Counted from the stretch's first letter, positions 1-7,138 are shown. The stretch: 13,406 nucleotides of DNA from Thiomonas sp. (GCA_028706735.1 JAQTVS010000041.1:1-13406), one strand, 5' to 3'. The notes: a model not told the origin generated them from the sequence alone. Program-made: numbers and translations.

Positions 1-725
1 GCGGCGTGGCTGTGCTCGGTGGACATGAGTTGCCAGGGCGAGAGGTCGATGCCCGCGGCGTCCGCGGCGGCGCGGATGCGCGCTTCCGGGCCGATCCAGA
101 CGGGCTCGATCAGCCCGGCCTTGGCCGCGTCGATGGCGCCCTGGATGGAGACTGCATTCACCGGATGCACCACGGCCACGCGCATGGGTTTGAGGCCCTT
201 GCAGCCATCGCGTGCTTTGCTCACCAGCGCAAGCAGGCGCTGGCCCGGATCGACCAGATGCAGTTGCGGCAGATGGGTGCGGGGACGGCAGATTTTTTCC
301 GTGGGCGCCTGCACCAGCGCGTGGCCAGACACCACGGTCTCGCCGCGCTGGTTGACCACCAGGCACTCGAAGCGGATCTGGTGCGTGTCGGGAAATTTTT
401 CGCGCGCCGTCACCGACACGGTGACCGTATCGCCCAGCATCACCTGCTGATGAAACGACAGCGATTGATCGACATAAATCGTGCCCGGCCCCGGCAGTTC
501 AGTGCCGAGCAGGTTGGACAGCAGCGCGCCGCTCCACATGCCATGCGCCACCACCTGATGAAACGGCGTGCTGCGGGCGAATTCGGCATCCACATGCGAG
601 GGGTTGGCATCGCCCGACATCACGGCGAAGGTGGAGATGTCGTTCTGCGTGAGGGTGCGCTGCAGCGCGGCGCGGTCGCCGGGGGCGATGTCGTCGAAGG
701 TGCGGTTGCAGATCTGGTCGGTCAT
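1..725 (-). CDS. MaoC-like enoyl-CoA hydratase / phosphate acetyltransferase fusion, 5' part only
   Basis: The reading frame opens at ATG 723-725 and stays open for 241 codons to the window edge, so the C-terminal part is missing. Residues 1-140 form a MaoC/hot-dog hydratase domain: the hydratase motif SGDANPSH lies at 37-44, with Asp39 and His44 as the expected catalytic pair. From about residue 150 the sequence changes to the start of a phosphate acetyl/butyryltransferase domain (LLALVSKARDG, MRVAVVHPVN, then a GPEARIR stretch). Proteins of this build are known as bifunctional enoyl-CoA hydratase/phosphate acetyltransferases. The first domain would hydrate enoyl-CoA and the second would exchange acyl-CoA and acyl-phosphate. 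A GAGG about 6 nt before the ATG supports the start. The gene lies 23 bp after phaC on the same strand, so the two are probably co-transcribed. An acetate kinase gene may follow outside the window; that is inference. The domain calls rest on motif reading only. Confidence 0.85.
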   Translation of the reverse strand, partial: MTDQICNRTFDDIAPGDRAALQRTLTQNDISTFAVMSGDANPSHVDAEFARSTPFHQVVAHGMWSGALLSNLLGTELPGPGTIYVDQSLSFHQQVMLGDTVTVSVTAREKFPDTHQIRFECLVVNQRGETVVSGHALVQAPTEKICRPRTHLPQLHLVDPGQRLLALVSKARDGCKGLKPMRVAVVHPVNAVSIQGAIDAAKAGLIEPVWIGPEARIRAAADAAGIDLSPWQLMSTEHSHA

Positions 726-748
726 GGAAAGCCTCGGTGGGGAAGGGG

Positions 749-2707
749 TCAGCGCTGCAGCACATAGTCGCCGGGTGCAGCGGCCAGCGGCGGGTAATCC
801 ACGCTGCCGCAGGCGGGCGGAGCGACCTGCTGGCCGCTGCCCTTGGCCGCCAGCCAGCGCGCCCAGTGCGGCCACCACGAGCCTTCCTCGGCTTGCGCGA
901 GTTGCACCCAGTGATCGGGATCGGTGTAGGGGCGTCCTCCGGGATGCACGGCCCAGCGGTAATGGCGGCGTGGGTGGCCGGGCTCGCTGACGATGCCGGC
1001 GTTGTGCCCGCCGCTGGTGAGCACGAAGGTGACTTCCGAGTCGGCCAGCAGGTGGATTTTGTAGACCGACTTCCACGGTGCGACATGATCGGTTTCGGTG
1101 CCGACCACGAACCATGGCGTGGTGACGTTTTCCACCGCAACCGGCTTGCCATCGACCTTGTAATGTCCCTCGGCCAGGGCGTTGCGCAGGTAGAGGCTGC
1201 GCAAATACTCGCTGTGCATGCGGTAGGGCATGCGGGTGGCGTCTGCGTTCCACGCCATGAGGTCGTTCATGGGCGCGCGTTCGCCCATGAGGTAGTCGCG
1301 CATCATGCGCGACCAGATCAGGTCGGACGAGCGCAGCATCTGGAAACTGCCGGCCATCTGCGTGGAGTCGAGGTAGCCCTGCGACCACATCAGGTCTTCG
1401 AGAAAACTGATCTGGCTCTCGTCGGTGAACAGCGTCAGCTCGCCTGCCTCGGTGAAATCGGTCTGCGCGGCGAACAGGCTCACGCTGGCCAGACGCTCGT
1501 CGCCGCGCCGCGCCAGCGCGGAAGCCGCGATGGACAGCAGGGTGCCGCCCAGGCAGTACCCGGCAGCATGCACCTTGCGGTCCGGCAGGATGGATGTCAC
1601 CGCGTCGAGCGCGGCGAACGGGCCGAGGTGCAGGTAATCGTCCATGCCCAGATCGCGTTCGTCCGCGCCGGGGTTTTTCCACGACACCATGAACACCGTG
1701 TGGCCCTGATCGACCAGAAACTTCACCAGCGAGTTGTGGGGCGACAGGTCGAGGATGTAGTACTTCATGATCCACGCCGGGATGATGAGCACCGGCTCGG
1801 CCTGCACCGTGGGCGTGGCCGGGCTGTACTGAATGAGTTCCATCAGCCGGTTGCGCAGCACCACCTTGCCGGGTGTGGCCGCTACTTCGTGGCCGGGGCG
1901 GAATTGCTCCACTCCGGCCGGCGGATGCTTGTCGGCGGCGCGCTGGACATCATCCTGCCAGTTGCGCAAACCCTGCGCCAGATTGGCGCCGCCGGTGGCG
2001 AGCGTGCGCTCCAGCACTTCGGGGTTGGTCCAGAAGTAATTGCTGGGCGAGAGCATGTCCATCCACTGCCGCGCCATGAAGGCCACGACTTGTTCGTGGT
2101 GCGGTGACACGCCGCGCACGCCGTGCGCCGCGGCATCGACCAGCTGTTCGCGCAGCAAAAAGCGCTGGGCGATGAGGTTGAAAGGAAACTGCTGCCATTG
2201 CGGTGCGGCAAAGCGCCGGTCGGCGGCTGACGGGGTGACGCAATCGGGACAGGGGTTTTTGTCGGCGCGCAGCGCGTGCGCGCCCAGCTCGGCGGCATAG
2301 CGCAGCCACCGGCCCTGCATTTGCAGCGCCAGTGCCGTCAGACTGGCCTGCTTGCCCGGAGATACCGCCATGTGCATGGCCCAGTCGGCAAAGGCCAGGC
2401 CCAGCGCGGCGGGCGATAGCCCCAGCGTGGCCTTGGCCGACAGCGCGTGGATGGCGCGGTCGATCATCTCGCGCTGCGCCTGTTCGCGGTCGGGCGGGGT
2501 TTGCGGCGCGATGGCGGAGGGCGGCAGAGGAATGGTTGTCTGCGGCGCTGCGGCGGATGCAGGTTCCGGTGCGGGCTTTGCCGCCGCAACCGAGGTGGCC
2601 GACACGGCAGCCAGTCTCAGCGCGGGCTGCCTGCTTGCATCTGCACTGGCGCTTGCACCCGATTTGCGCGCCGGGGCGCGCCGGGGGCGGGGTTGGAGTT
2701 CGCTCAT
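749..2707 (-). CDS. phaC: Poly(3-hydroxyalkanoate) synthase (PhaC)
   Basis: The predicted protein has 652 residues and would polymerise (R)-3-hydroxyacyl-CoA into polyhydroxyalkanoate at the granule surface. The lipase-like box GYCLGG (383-388) supplies the catalytic Cys385; the rest of the triad is Asp540 (ETDHVAPW) and His568 (GGHNAG). The N-terminal synthase domain is recognisable around 160-260 (PFNLIAQ, PSNYFWTNP). Residues 1-70 are a low-complexity Ala/Pro/Arg-rich extension, which makes the protein longer than the roughly 590 residues usual for class I enzymes. I chose the ATG at 2707 because AGGGAG lies 7 nt before it; an upstream ATG at 2818 would add 37 unrelated residues and run through the likely promoter. 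Class I is inferred from length and motifs and from the lack of a phaE gene in view. The next gene on this strand is a hydratase/Pta fusion, which ties the polymer to acyl-CoA and acyl-phosphate metabolism. Confidence 0.93.
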   Translation of the reverse strand: MSELQPRPRRAPARKSGASASADASRQPALRLAAVSATSVAAAKPAPEPASAAAPQTTIPLPPSAIAPQTPPDREQAQREMIDRAIHALSAKATLGLSPAALGLAFADWAMHMAVSPGKQASLTALALQMQGRWLRYAAELGAHALRADKNPCPDCVTPSAADRRFAAPQWQQFPFNLIAQRFLLREQLVDAAAHGVRGVSPHHEQVVAFMARQWMDMLSPSNYFWTNPEVLERTLATGGANLAQGLRNWQDDVQRAADKHPPAGVEQFRPGHEVAATPGKVVLRNRLMELIQYSPATPTVQAEPVLIIPAWIMKYYILDLSPHNSLVKFLVDQGHTVFMVSWKNPGADERDLGMDDYLHLGPFAALDAVTSILPDRKVHAAGYCLGGTLLSIAASALARRGDERLASVSLFAAQTDFTEAGELTLFTDESQISFLEDLMWSQGYLDSTQMAGSFQMLRSSDLIWSRMMRDYLMGERAPMNDLMAWNADATRMPYRMHSEYLRSLYLRNALAEGHYKVDGKPVAVENVTTPWFVVGTETDHVAPWKSVYKIHLLADSEVTFVLTSGGHNAGIVSEPGHPRRHYRWAVHPGGRPYTDPDHWVQLAQAEEGSWWPHWARWLAAKGSGQQVAPPACGSVDYPPLAAAPGDYVLQR

Positions 2708-2714
2708 CTGGCAT

Positions 2715-2720
2715 CTCCCT
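2715..2720 (-). promoter_or_regulatory. Ribosome binding site of phaC
   Basis: AGGGAG on the minus strand lies 7 nt before the ATG at 2707. It is the strongest Shine-Dalgarno match in this leader and decides the phaC start over the longer upstream reading frame. Confidence 0.75.
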
Positions 2721-2761
2721 GTTAGATCAATGCATTTGAATGTGGCGGTGCAGCATGCCCC

Positions 2762-2775
2762 TTGATTTGCATCAA
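2762..2775 (-). promoter_or_regulatory. FNR/ANR-type operator upstream of phaC
   Basis: The sequence TTGATTTGCATCAA is a perfect match to the FNR/ANR/DNR consensus TTGAT-N4-ATCAA; one further base pair extends the palindrome on each side (2761-2776). Read leftward, a -10-like TCAAAT lies at 2739-2734, 30-35 nt past the box centre. A transcript would then start near 2727, about 20 nt before the phaC start codon and just ahead of its ribosome binding site. That is the layout of a class II FNR-activated promoter (box centred near -41.5). The site is seen directly; activation of phaC is inference. It is about 120 nt upstream of ugd, which makes it less likely to serve that gene. Confidence 0.7.
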
Positions 2776-2893
2776 GCAGGGCCGGTCTGCGGATGTAAGG
2801 ACGCACGGCGGAATGCAACGCCGCATGTCACATGGTTTGCGCGGAGCTTGCTGCAAAATAGCACTCCCTGATGAAATTACGAGAAAGCCTGTC

Positions 2894-4219
2894 ATGCGCG
2901 TCACAGTCATAGGAGCGGGATATGTGGGTCTGGTCACTGCCGCCTGTTTTGCCGATGTTGGCAATCAGGTCACCTGCATCGAGCGCGACCCGGCCCGCCT
3001 GTCCGCCTTGCGTGAGCGCGCCGAGGTGCCGTTCTACGAACCCGGCCTGAGCGATCTGGTGCGGCGCAACATCGAACAGGGCCGCCTGACTCTCAGCCCA
3101 AGCATTGCGCAGGGGCTGCCGGGCTCGCAGGTGTGCTTCATTGCGGTGGGCACGCCGTCGCTGCCCAATGGTCAGGCCGATCTGTCCCAGGTGGAGGGCG
3201 CCGCCACGGAAATCGGGCGCGCCATGACCGGGCCGCTGGTCGTGGTGCAGAAGTCCACTGCGCCGGTGGGCACCATTCCCAAGGTGCGCGCGTTGGCCGA
3301 GGCCGGTCTGGCGGCGCGCGGGGCGAGCCATCGCCTGGGCGTGGTGAGCAACCCGGAGTTTTTGAAGGAAGGCTCGGCCATTGAAGACTTCACCCGGGGC
3401 GACCGCATCGTGCTGGGCAGTGACGACCCGCAGGCTATCGCCACCATGCGCGAGCTGTACCGTCCGTTCAACCGCAATCACGAAAAAATCATGGTGATGG
3501 ACGCGGCCAGCGCCGAACTCACCAAGTACGCCGCCAACGCCATGCTGGCCACGCGCATCTCGTTCATGAACGAACTGGCCCGCATTGCCGAAGCAGTGGG
3601 CGCGGACATCGAGCAGATCCGCAAGGGCATCGGCGTCGATCACCGCATCGGCAGCCATTTTCTCTACGCCGGCGCGGGCTATGGCGGCTCCTGCTTTCCC
3701 AAGGACGTGAAGGCCCTGGCGCACACCGCGCGCGAACTCGGCTTGCATGCCGAACTGGTGGAGGCGGTGGACGCGGTCAACCAGCGGCAGAAGCTGCGGG
3801 TGTTCGAGAAAATCACCGATCACTATCAGGGCAAGCTGGCCGGAAAGACAGTTGCCCTGTGGGGTTTGGCCTTCAAGCCAAACACCGACGACATGCGCGA
3901 CGCGCCCAGTCTGGACCTTATCGCCGCGCTGCTGCAGGCAGGTGCGCGAGTGCAGACCTGGGACCCCGTGGCGGTGGAGATGGCGCGGCGCCTGCTGCCC
4001 GCGCATCCCGCGCTGGAGTTCGCCGCCGACGCCGGTGCCACCCTGCAAGGGGCGGATGCGCTAGTCGTCATCACCGAGTGGCATGCCTTCCGCTCGCCCG
4101 ATTTCACCTCTCTGGCAGCCACCCTGCGCGACCGCGTGGTGTTCGACGGCCGCAATATCTGGGACCCGGAGTTTGTGCGCAGCACGGGCCTGCGCTACTA
4201 CGGCATCGGGCGCGGCTGA
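2894..4219 (+). CDS. ugd: UDP-glucose 6-dehydrogenase
   Basis: The 441-residue product would oxidise UDP-glucose to UDP-glucuronate with two NAD+, feeding synthesis of exopolysaccharide, capsule or modified LPS in the cytoplasm. The N-terminal NAD-binding fold starts at residue 4 with VTVIGAGYVGLV. Other family marks are VSNPEFLKEGSA (151-162), Lys211 in ELTKYAANA, the catalytic Cys267 in GYGGSCFPKD, and the C-terminal WGLAFKPNTDDMRDAPS (323-339). Length is normal for the bacterial family. The start was set at ATG 2894 because the NAD-binding strand begins at once; the frame is open back to 2762 but those 44 residues match nothing in the family. The ribosome binding site is weak (GAGAAAG). 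The gene stands alone: it diverges from phaC and converges on yccF, and no other sugar-nucleotide genes are in view, so its polymer is unknown. Confidence 0.95.
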   Translation: MRVTVIGAGYVGLVTAACFADVGNQVTCIERDPARLSALRERAEVPFYEPGLSDLVRRNIEQGRLTLSPSIAQGLPGSQVCFIAVGTPSLPNGQADLSQVEGAATEIGRAMTGPLVVVQKSTAPVGTIPKVRALAEAGLAARGASHRLGVVSNPEFLKEGSAIEDFTRGDRIVLGSDDPQAIATMRELYRPFNRNHEKIMVMDAASAELTKYAANAMLATRISFMNELARIAEAVGADIEQIRKGIGVDHRIGSHFLYAGAGYGGSCFPKDVKALAHTARELGLHAELVEAVDAVNQRQKLRVFEKITDHYQGKLAGKTVALWGLAFKPNTDDMRDAPSLDLIAALLQAGARVQTWDPVAVEMARRLLPAHPALEFAADAGATLQGADALVVITEWHAFRSPDFTSLAATLRDRVVFDGRNIWDPEFVRSTGLRYYGIGRG

Positions 4220-4236
4220 CCGAGACGGGCGCTTCT

Positions 4237-4280
4237 CCCCCTCCCGGCCTCCCCCACGCGTGGGGGAGGTGAAGAGCGCC
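4237..4280 (-). repeat. Dispersed palindromic element, copy in the ugd/yccF convergent gap
   Basis: The core, 4248-4269, is a perfect 22-bp palindrome: arm CCTCCCCCAC, a GC centre, then the reverse complement of the arm. Read on the minus strand it is preceded by GGCGCTCTTCA and followed by CCGGGAGGGGG. The same flanks, slightly changed, surround the palindromes inside flhF at 10759-10803 and 10822-10867. The similarity therefore covers about 44 bp, not only the palindrome. Lying between two converging genes, the hairpin could help end transcription of both, but it has no T-run, so a classic intrinsic terminator is not supported. Confidence 0.85.
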
Positions 4281-4294
4281 GGAGCCCAATCCGA

Positions 4295-4681
4295 TTAGCG
4301 TGGAATCGGCACGATCTCCTTGCCGTAGGGGAAGAAGGCCAGCCCGGCCAGCTTGATGTGCTGCAGGGCGAAGGGGATGCCGATGATGGTGATGGCGCAC
4401 AGCACCGCCGAAACCAGGTGCCCCAGCGCCAGCCACCAGCCGAACAGAATCGCCCAGATCAGGTTGCCCATGGCGCTGAAACCGCCGCCCACTGCGCCTG
4501 CGGGCTTGTCGGCCACTTTGCGGCCGAAGGGCCAGAAGCTGAAGGCGCCGATGCGGAAAGCGGCAATCGCCCAGGGAATGCCGATGATGGTGATGGCGCA
4601 GATCAGCGCGGTGAACCACCAGGCCAGGCCCATGACAAAGCCGCCGAGAATGAACCAGAGAATGTTGCCGAGCAGTCGCAT
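4295..4681 (-). CDS. yccF: YccF-family inner-membrane protein
   Basis: This 128-residue protein is made of two similar halves, each with a hydrophobic segment, an ITIIGIP motif and a C-terminal FFP/FWPFG-type motif: ICAITIIGIPWAIAAFRIGAFSFWPFGRKV (split here as two parts, ICAITIIGIPWAIAAF then RIGAFSFWPFGRKV) and LCAITIIGIPFALQHI then KLAGLAFFPYGKEI. This is the paired YccF domain (DUF307), a small membrane protein of unknown role. The start at 4681 (MRLLGNILWF) matches the usual beginning of the family; an upstream ATG at 4711 would add ten residues without a good ribosome binding site. The gene converges on ugd and diverges from the flagellar operon, and nothing links it to either. No function is claimed. 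Confidence 0.85.
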   Translation of the reverse strand: MRLLGNILWFILGGFVMGLAWWFTALICAITIIGIPWAIAAFRIGAFSFWPFGRKVADKPAGAVGGGFSAMGNLIWAILFGWWLALGHLVSAVLCAITIIGIPFALQHIKLAGLAFFPYGKEIVPIPR

Positions 4682-4730
4682 GCTTGTCTTTCGATGATGA
4701 AACGGGTGCATTCTGCGTGAAGCGTGCGTG

Positions 4731-4747
4731 CTGGCCTGCGGTTTGCA
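4731..4747 (+). promoter_or_regulatory. Candidate sigma-54 promoter of the fliO operon
   Basis: The sequence CTGGCCTGCGGTTTGCA fits the sigma-54 pattern YTGGCACGRNNNTTGCW: the invariant GG (4733-4734) and GC (4745-4746) are exactly ten bases apart and the TTGCA end is complete. The middle of the -24 element (CACG) is poor. It lies about 120 nt upstream of fliO, in the only gap before the nine-gene operon. Sigma-54 with a FleQ/FlrC-type activator drives export-gate genes in several polar flagellates, which makes the site plausible. A one-off match in GC-rich DNA can arise by chance. Confidence 0.4.
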
Positions 4748-4793
4748 ATGACGGGGACAGAAGTCCTGCCCAATGACGGGTCGAGGTGAGGCA

Positions 4794-4812
4794 GACGGGG
4801 GTTTTCCCCGTC
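4794..4812. other. Hairpin in the fliO leader
   Basis: GACGGGG and CCCCGTC form a 7-bp stem around a GTTTT loop. The upstream copy TGACGGGG at 4749-4756 and the GACGGG at 4775-4780 could pair, in full or in part, with the same CCCCGTC(A) at 4806-4813, so alternative folds are possible. A second small stem, GACGTG-CA-CACGTC (4837-4850), ends directly before the AGGA that would serve fliO. There is no T-run, so this is not called a terminator. A structured leader affecting fliO translation is only a possibility. Confidence 0.4.
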
Positions 4813-4867
4813 ATGGCGTCAATCGACCGACGGCAGGACGTGCACACGTCAGGAAATCGTCGCCATC

Positions 4868-5254
4868 ATGTCGCCCTCTGCCTTGCCCGATCCGCTGAGT
4901 TGGACCGAACTGCTGCGCGTGTTCGGCGGTCTGGTTGCTGTTATTGCGGTGTTCGTCGCCGCGCTGTGGCTGCTCAAACGCTTTCAGACTGGCCTGCGCA
5001 CGCCGAGCGGGCCGATGCGGGTGCTTGCCACCCTGAGCCTGGCGCCGCGCGAGCGGCTGCTGCTGGTGCAGGTCGGTGAACAGCAACTGCTGCTGGGATC
5101 GAGCGCGCAGGGTCTGGCCTGCCTGCATGTGCTGAGCACGCCCGTCGACTTGCAGCCGCCAGCGGCGGGGCAGGGCTTGGGCGCGGCGCTGCCGCCGACC
5201 TTTCCCGACTGGCTGCGGCGCGCTGTTGAGCAGCGCGGAAAGGCCAAGCCATGA
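4868..5254 (+). CDS. fliO: Flagellar biosynthesis protein FliO
   Basis: The 128-residue product has one clear membrane segment at about 15-36 (LRVFGGLVAVIAVFVAALWLL). After it comes a small cytoplasmic domain with the FliO pattern of a basic stretch (LKRF), then LATLSLAPRERLLLVQVGEQQLLLGSS (parts: LATLSLAPRERLLLVQ and VGEQQLLLGSS). FliO helps FliP assemble into the export-gate ring in the inner membrane and is not itself part of the finished core. The nearest ribosome-binding-like AGGA is 13-14 nt before the ATG, longer than ideal, so the start is less sure than its neighbours. The stop overlaps the fliP start by 4 nt (ATGA), implying coupled translation. It heads the operon: fliL, fliM and fliN, which often precede it, are absent here. 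Confidence 0.88.
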   Translation: MSPSALPDPLSWTELLRVFGGLVAVIAVFVAALWLLKRFQTGLRTPSGPMRVLATLSLAPRERLLLVQVGEQQLLLGSSAQGLACLHVLSTPVDLQPPAAGQGLGAALPPTFPDWLRRAVEQRGKAKP

Positions 5255-6018
5255 TGCGCGCGCACTTGCTGCGGCCGTCGCGCTGGCTGCCGCGCGGTCT
5301 GGCGGCCGCCTTGCTGCTCGTGCCGCTGTGGGCGAGCGCGCAGGTGTTGCCCGCGTTCACCTCTACGCCCGCAGCGGGCGGCGGCACCGAATACAGCTTG
5401 AGCGTGCAGACCCTGCTGTTCATGACCGCGCTGGTGTTCCTGCCGGCCATGCTGCTGATGATGACCGCCTTCACCCGCATCGTCATCGTGCTGTCGCTGC
5501 TCAAGCAGGCGCTGGGCACCACCACCGTGCCGCCCAGCCAGGTGATCGTCGGGCTGTCGCTGTTCCTGACGTTCTTCGTCATGAGCCCGGTGCTCAATCA
5601 GGTGAACGACGTGGCGATCAAGCCGCTGATGGACAACCAGATCTCCATGCAGCAGGCGCTGCAAACGGGCGCCGCGCCGCTGCGCACCTTCATGCTGGGG
5701 CAGACGCGGCAGGAAGACCTCGCGCTCTTCGTCAAGCTGTCCGGCCACAAGGCGCTGGACAAGCCCGACGACACGCCGCTGACCCTGCTGATCCCAGCTT
5801 TTGTCACCTCGGAACTGAAGACCGCTTTCCAGATCGGCTTTGTCATCTTCATTCCCTTTCTCATCATCGACATGGTGGTGGCCGCCGTGCTGATGTCGAT
5901 GGGCATGATGATGCTGTCGCCGGTCACCGTGTCCTTTCCGCTCAAGCTCATGCTGTTCGTGCTGGTGGGCGGCTGGGACCTGGTGATCGGCTCGCTGGTG
6001 CAGAGTTTCATTCACTGA
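5251..6018 (+). CDS. fliP: Flagellar export gate protein FliP
   Basis: The 255-residue protein has a likely cleavable signal peptide (basic start, hydrophobic 17-28, WASAQ near residue 31), as known for FliP, followed by four hydrophobic segments. The FliP family signature PAFVTSELKTAFQIGF is intact at 182-197, and the LMMTAFTRIVIVLSLLKQALG block at 69-89 (here LMMTAFTRIVI then VLSLLKQALG) is also typical. FliP forms the five-subunit part of the FliP-FliQ-FliR core of the flagellar type III export gate in the basal body. The frame offers two adjacent ATGs, 5251 and 5254; 5251 overlaps the fliO stop. Length is usual for the family. Confidence 0.95.
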   Translation: MMRAHLLRPSRWLPRGLAAALLLVPLWASAQVLPAFTSTPAAGGGTEYSLSVQTLLFMTALVFLPAMLLMMTAFTRIVIVLSLLKQALGTTTVPPSQVIVGLSLFLTFFVMSPVLNQVNDVAIKPLMDNQISMQQALQTGAAPLRTFMLGQTRQEDLALFVKLSGHKALDKPDDTPLTLLIPAFVTSELKTAFQIGFVIFIPFLIIDMVVAAVLMSMGMMMLSPVTVSFPLKLMLFVLVGGWDLVIGSLVQSFIH

Positions 6019-6031
6019 CTGTGAGGACGAC

Positions 6032-6307
6032 ATGACTCCAGAAACCATCACCACCATCGCCCAGCAGGCGCTTTGGGTGACCTTTCTCGTGGCGCTGCCG
6101 CTGCTGGGTGTGGCGTTGGTGGTTGGCCTGCTGGTCAGCCTGATTCAAGCGGCCACCCAGCTCAATGAAATGACTCTGAGTTTCGTGCCCAAGGTGGTCG
6201 CCATGGGGCTGGCCGCAGTGCTCGCCGGGCCGTGGATGCTGCATGTGATGATGGATTTCACCATCCGCCTGTTCGAGAGCATTCCGCATCTGCTCAACGG
6301 CGGCTGA
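6032..6307 (+). CDS. fliQ: Flagellar export gate protein FliQ
   Basis: A 91-residue protein with two membrane helices (about 15-37 and 53-75) joined by a short polar loop containing QAATQLNEMTLSFVPK, which is the hallmark of FliQ. It packs around FliP and FliR in the export gate. GAGGA lies 4 nt before the ATG, and the gene sits 13 bp after fliP and 17 bp before fliR. Its size and the conserved start (MTPETI) match the family. Confidence 0.95.
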   Translation: MTPETITTIAQQALWVTFLVALPLLGVALVVGLLVSLIQAATQLNEMTLSFVPKVVAMGLAAVLAGPWMLHVMMDFTIRLFESIPHLLNGG

Positions 6308-6324
6308 TCGCGCTGCGCACCGAG

Positions 6325-7116
6325 ATGATTCACTTCACCAGCACCCAGATCGAGACGTGGATCGGCGCGTTCTTCTGGCCCTTCGTGCGGGTGCTCGCCA
6401 TGCTGTCTGCCGCCCCGGTGTTCGGCATGGGCAGCGTGCCGGTGCTGCTGCGCGTGGGTCTGGCGGTGCTGGTGTCCGTGGCCATCGCCCCGGCGCTGCC
6501 CGCCATGCCGCCGGTGCAGTTCGGCACGGTCACGGCATGGATGCTGCTGTTGCAGCAACTGCTGGTGGGCGGCGCCATCGGGCTGGCGATGACCCTGATT
6601 CTCAGCGCGGTGCAGCTCGCCGGCGGGGTGGTCGGCCTGCAAATGGGCATGGGCTTCGCCACCCTGTTCGATCCGGTGCAGGGCGTGCAGGTCACCAGTC
6701 TGGCGAGTTTCCTGAACATGATCACCCTGCTGTTGTTTCTCGCGGTCAACGGCCATCTGGTGTTGCTCGCGGTGATTGCGCGCAGCTTCAGCCTGCTGCC
6801 GGTGGCGCCCAACCTCGGCTTGGTGGCGCAGACCTGGCACACGCTGGCGCAGGCGGGCACGACGATCTTCAGCCTCGGTCTGGCGCTGTCCGCGCCGGTG
6901 CTTGGCGTGTTGCTCATCGCCAACCTGGGCTTGGGTGTGCTGACCAAGCTGGCGCCGCAGCTCAATCTGTTCGCCATCGGTTTTCCGATGTTTTTCATTC
7001 TGGGCTTTCTGGCGCTGTATCTGGTCATGCCCGTCATGCAGAACGTGGTGCAGCATCTGGTGGACGTGGGCTTGAGCCTCTCCAGCCAGGTGTTGCAGCA
7101 GGGCGGGGCGCGCTAG
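6325..7116 (+). CDS. fliR: Flagellar export gate protein FliR
   Basis: The 263-residue protein has several hydrophobic segments and the expected FliR landmarks: FFWPFVRVLAMLSAAPVFG near the start (16-34), then LLLQQLLVGGAIGLAM and VVGLQMGMGFATLFDP in the middle, and FPMFFILGFLALYLV near the end. FliR is a single-copy subunit that closes the FliP-FliQ-FliR gate and contacts FlhB. I placed the start at ATG 6325; the frame is open to 6232, but the 31 extra residues overlap fliQ and are not FliR-like. No strong ribosome binding site is visible, so translation is probably coupled to fliQ. Confidence 0.93.
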   Translation: MIHFTSTQIETWIGAFFWPFVRVLAMLSAAPVFGMGSVPVLLRVGLAVLVSVAIAPALPAMPPVQFGTVTAWMLLLQQLLVGGAIGLAMTLILSAVQLAGGVVGLQMGMGFATLFDPVQGVQVTSLASFLNMITLLLFLAVNGHLVLLAVIARSFSLLPVAPNLGLVAQTWHTLAQAGTTIFSLGLALSAPVLGVLLIANLGLGVLTKLAPQLNLFAIGFPMFFILGFLALYLVMPVMQNVVQHLVDVGLSLSSQVLQQGGAR

Positions 7117-7138
7117 GCGCAGGGGCCGGGAACACGAC

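Noticed and set aside
731..748. G-rich stretch before the MaoC gene as another element copy
   Set aside because: Only a short GTGGGGAAGGGG resemblance exists; there is no palindrome and no shared flank.
737..2107. 456-codon plus-strand open frame opposite phaC
   Set aside because: The peptide is a low-quality His/Arg/Gly-rich shadow; the minus strand carries an intact PHA synthase with its catalytic triad.
2708..2818. Longer N-terminus for phaC starting at 2818
   Set aside because: It would pass through the FNR-type site and promoter region and add 37 unrelated residues, while the ATG at 2707 has a good ribosome binding site.
2762..2893. Longer N-terminus for ugd starting at 2762
   Set aside because: The NAD-binding fold begins directly at 2894, as in the family, and the 44 upstream residues match nothing.
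4248..4269. Intrinsic terminator between ugd and yccF
   Set aside because: The hairpin is strong but no T-run follows on either strand, and the same sequence is read through inside flhF, so it is better called a dispersed repeat.
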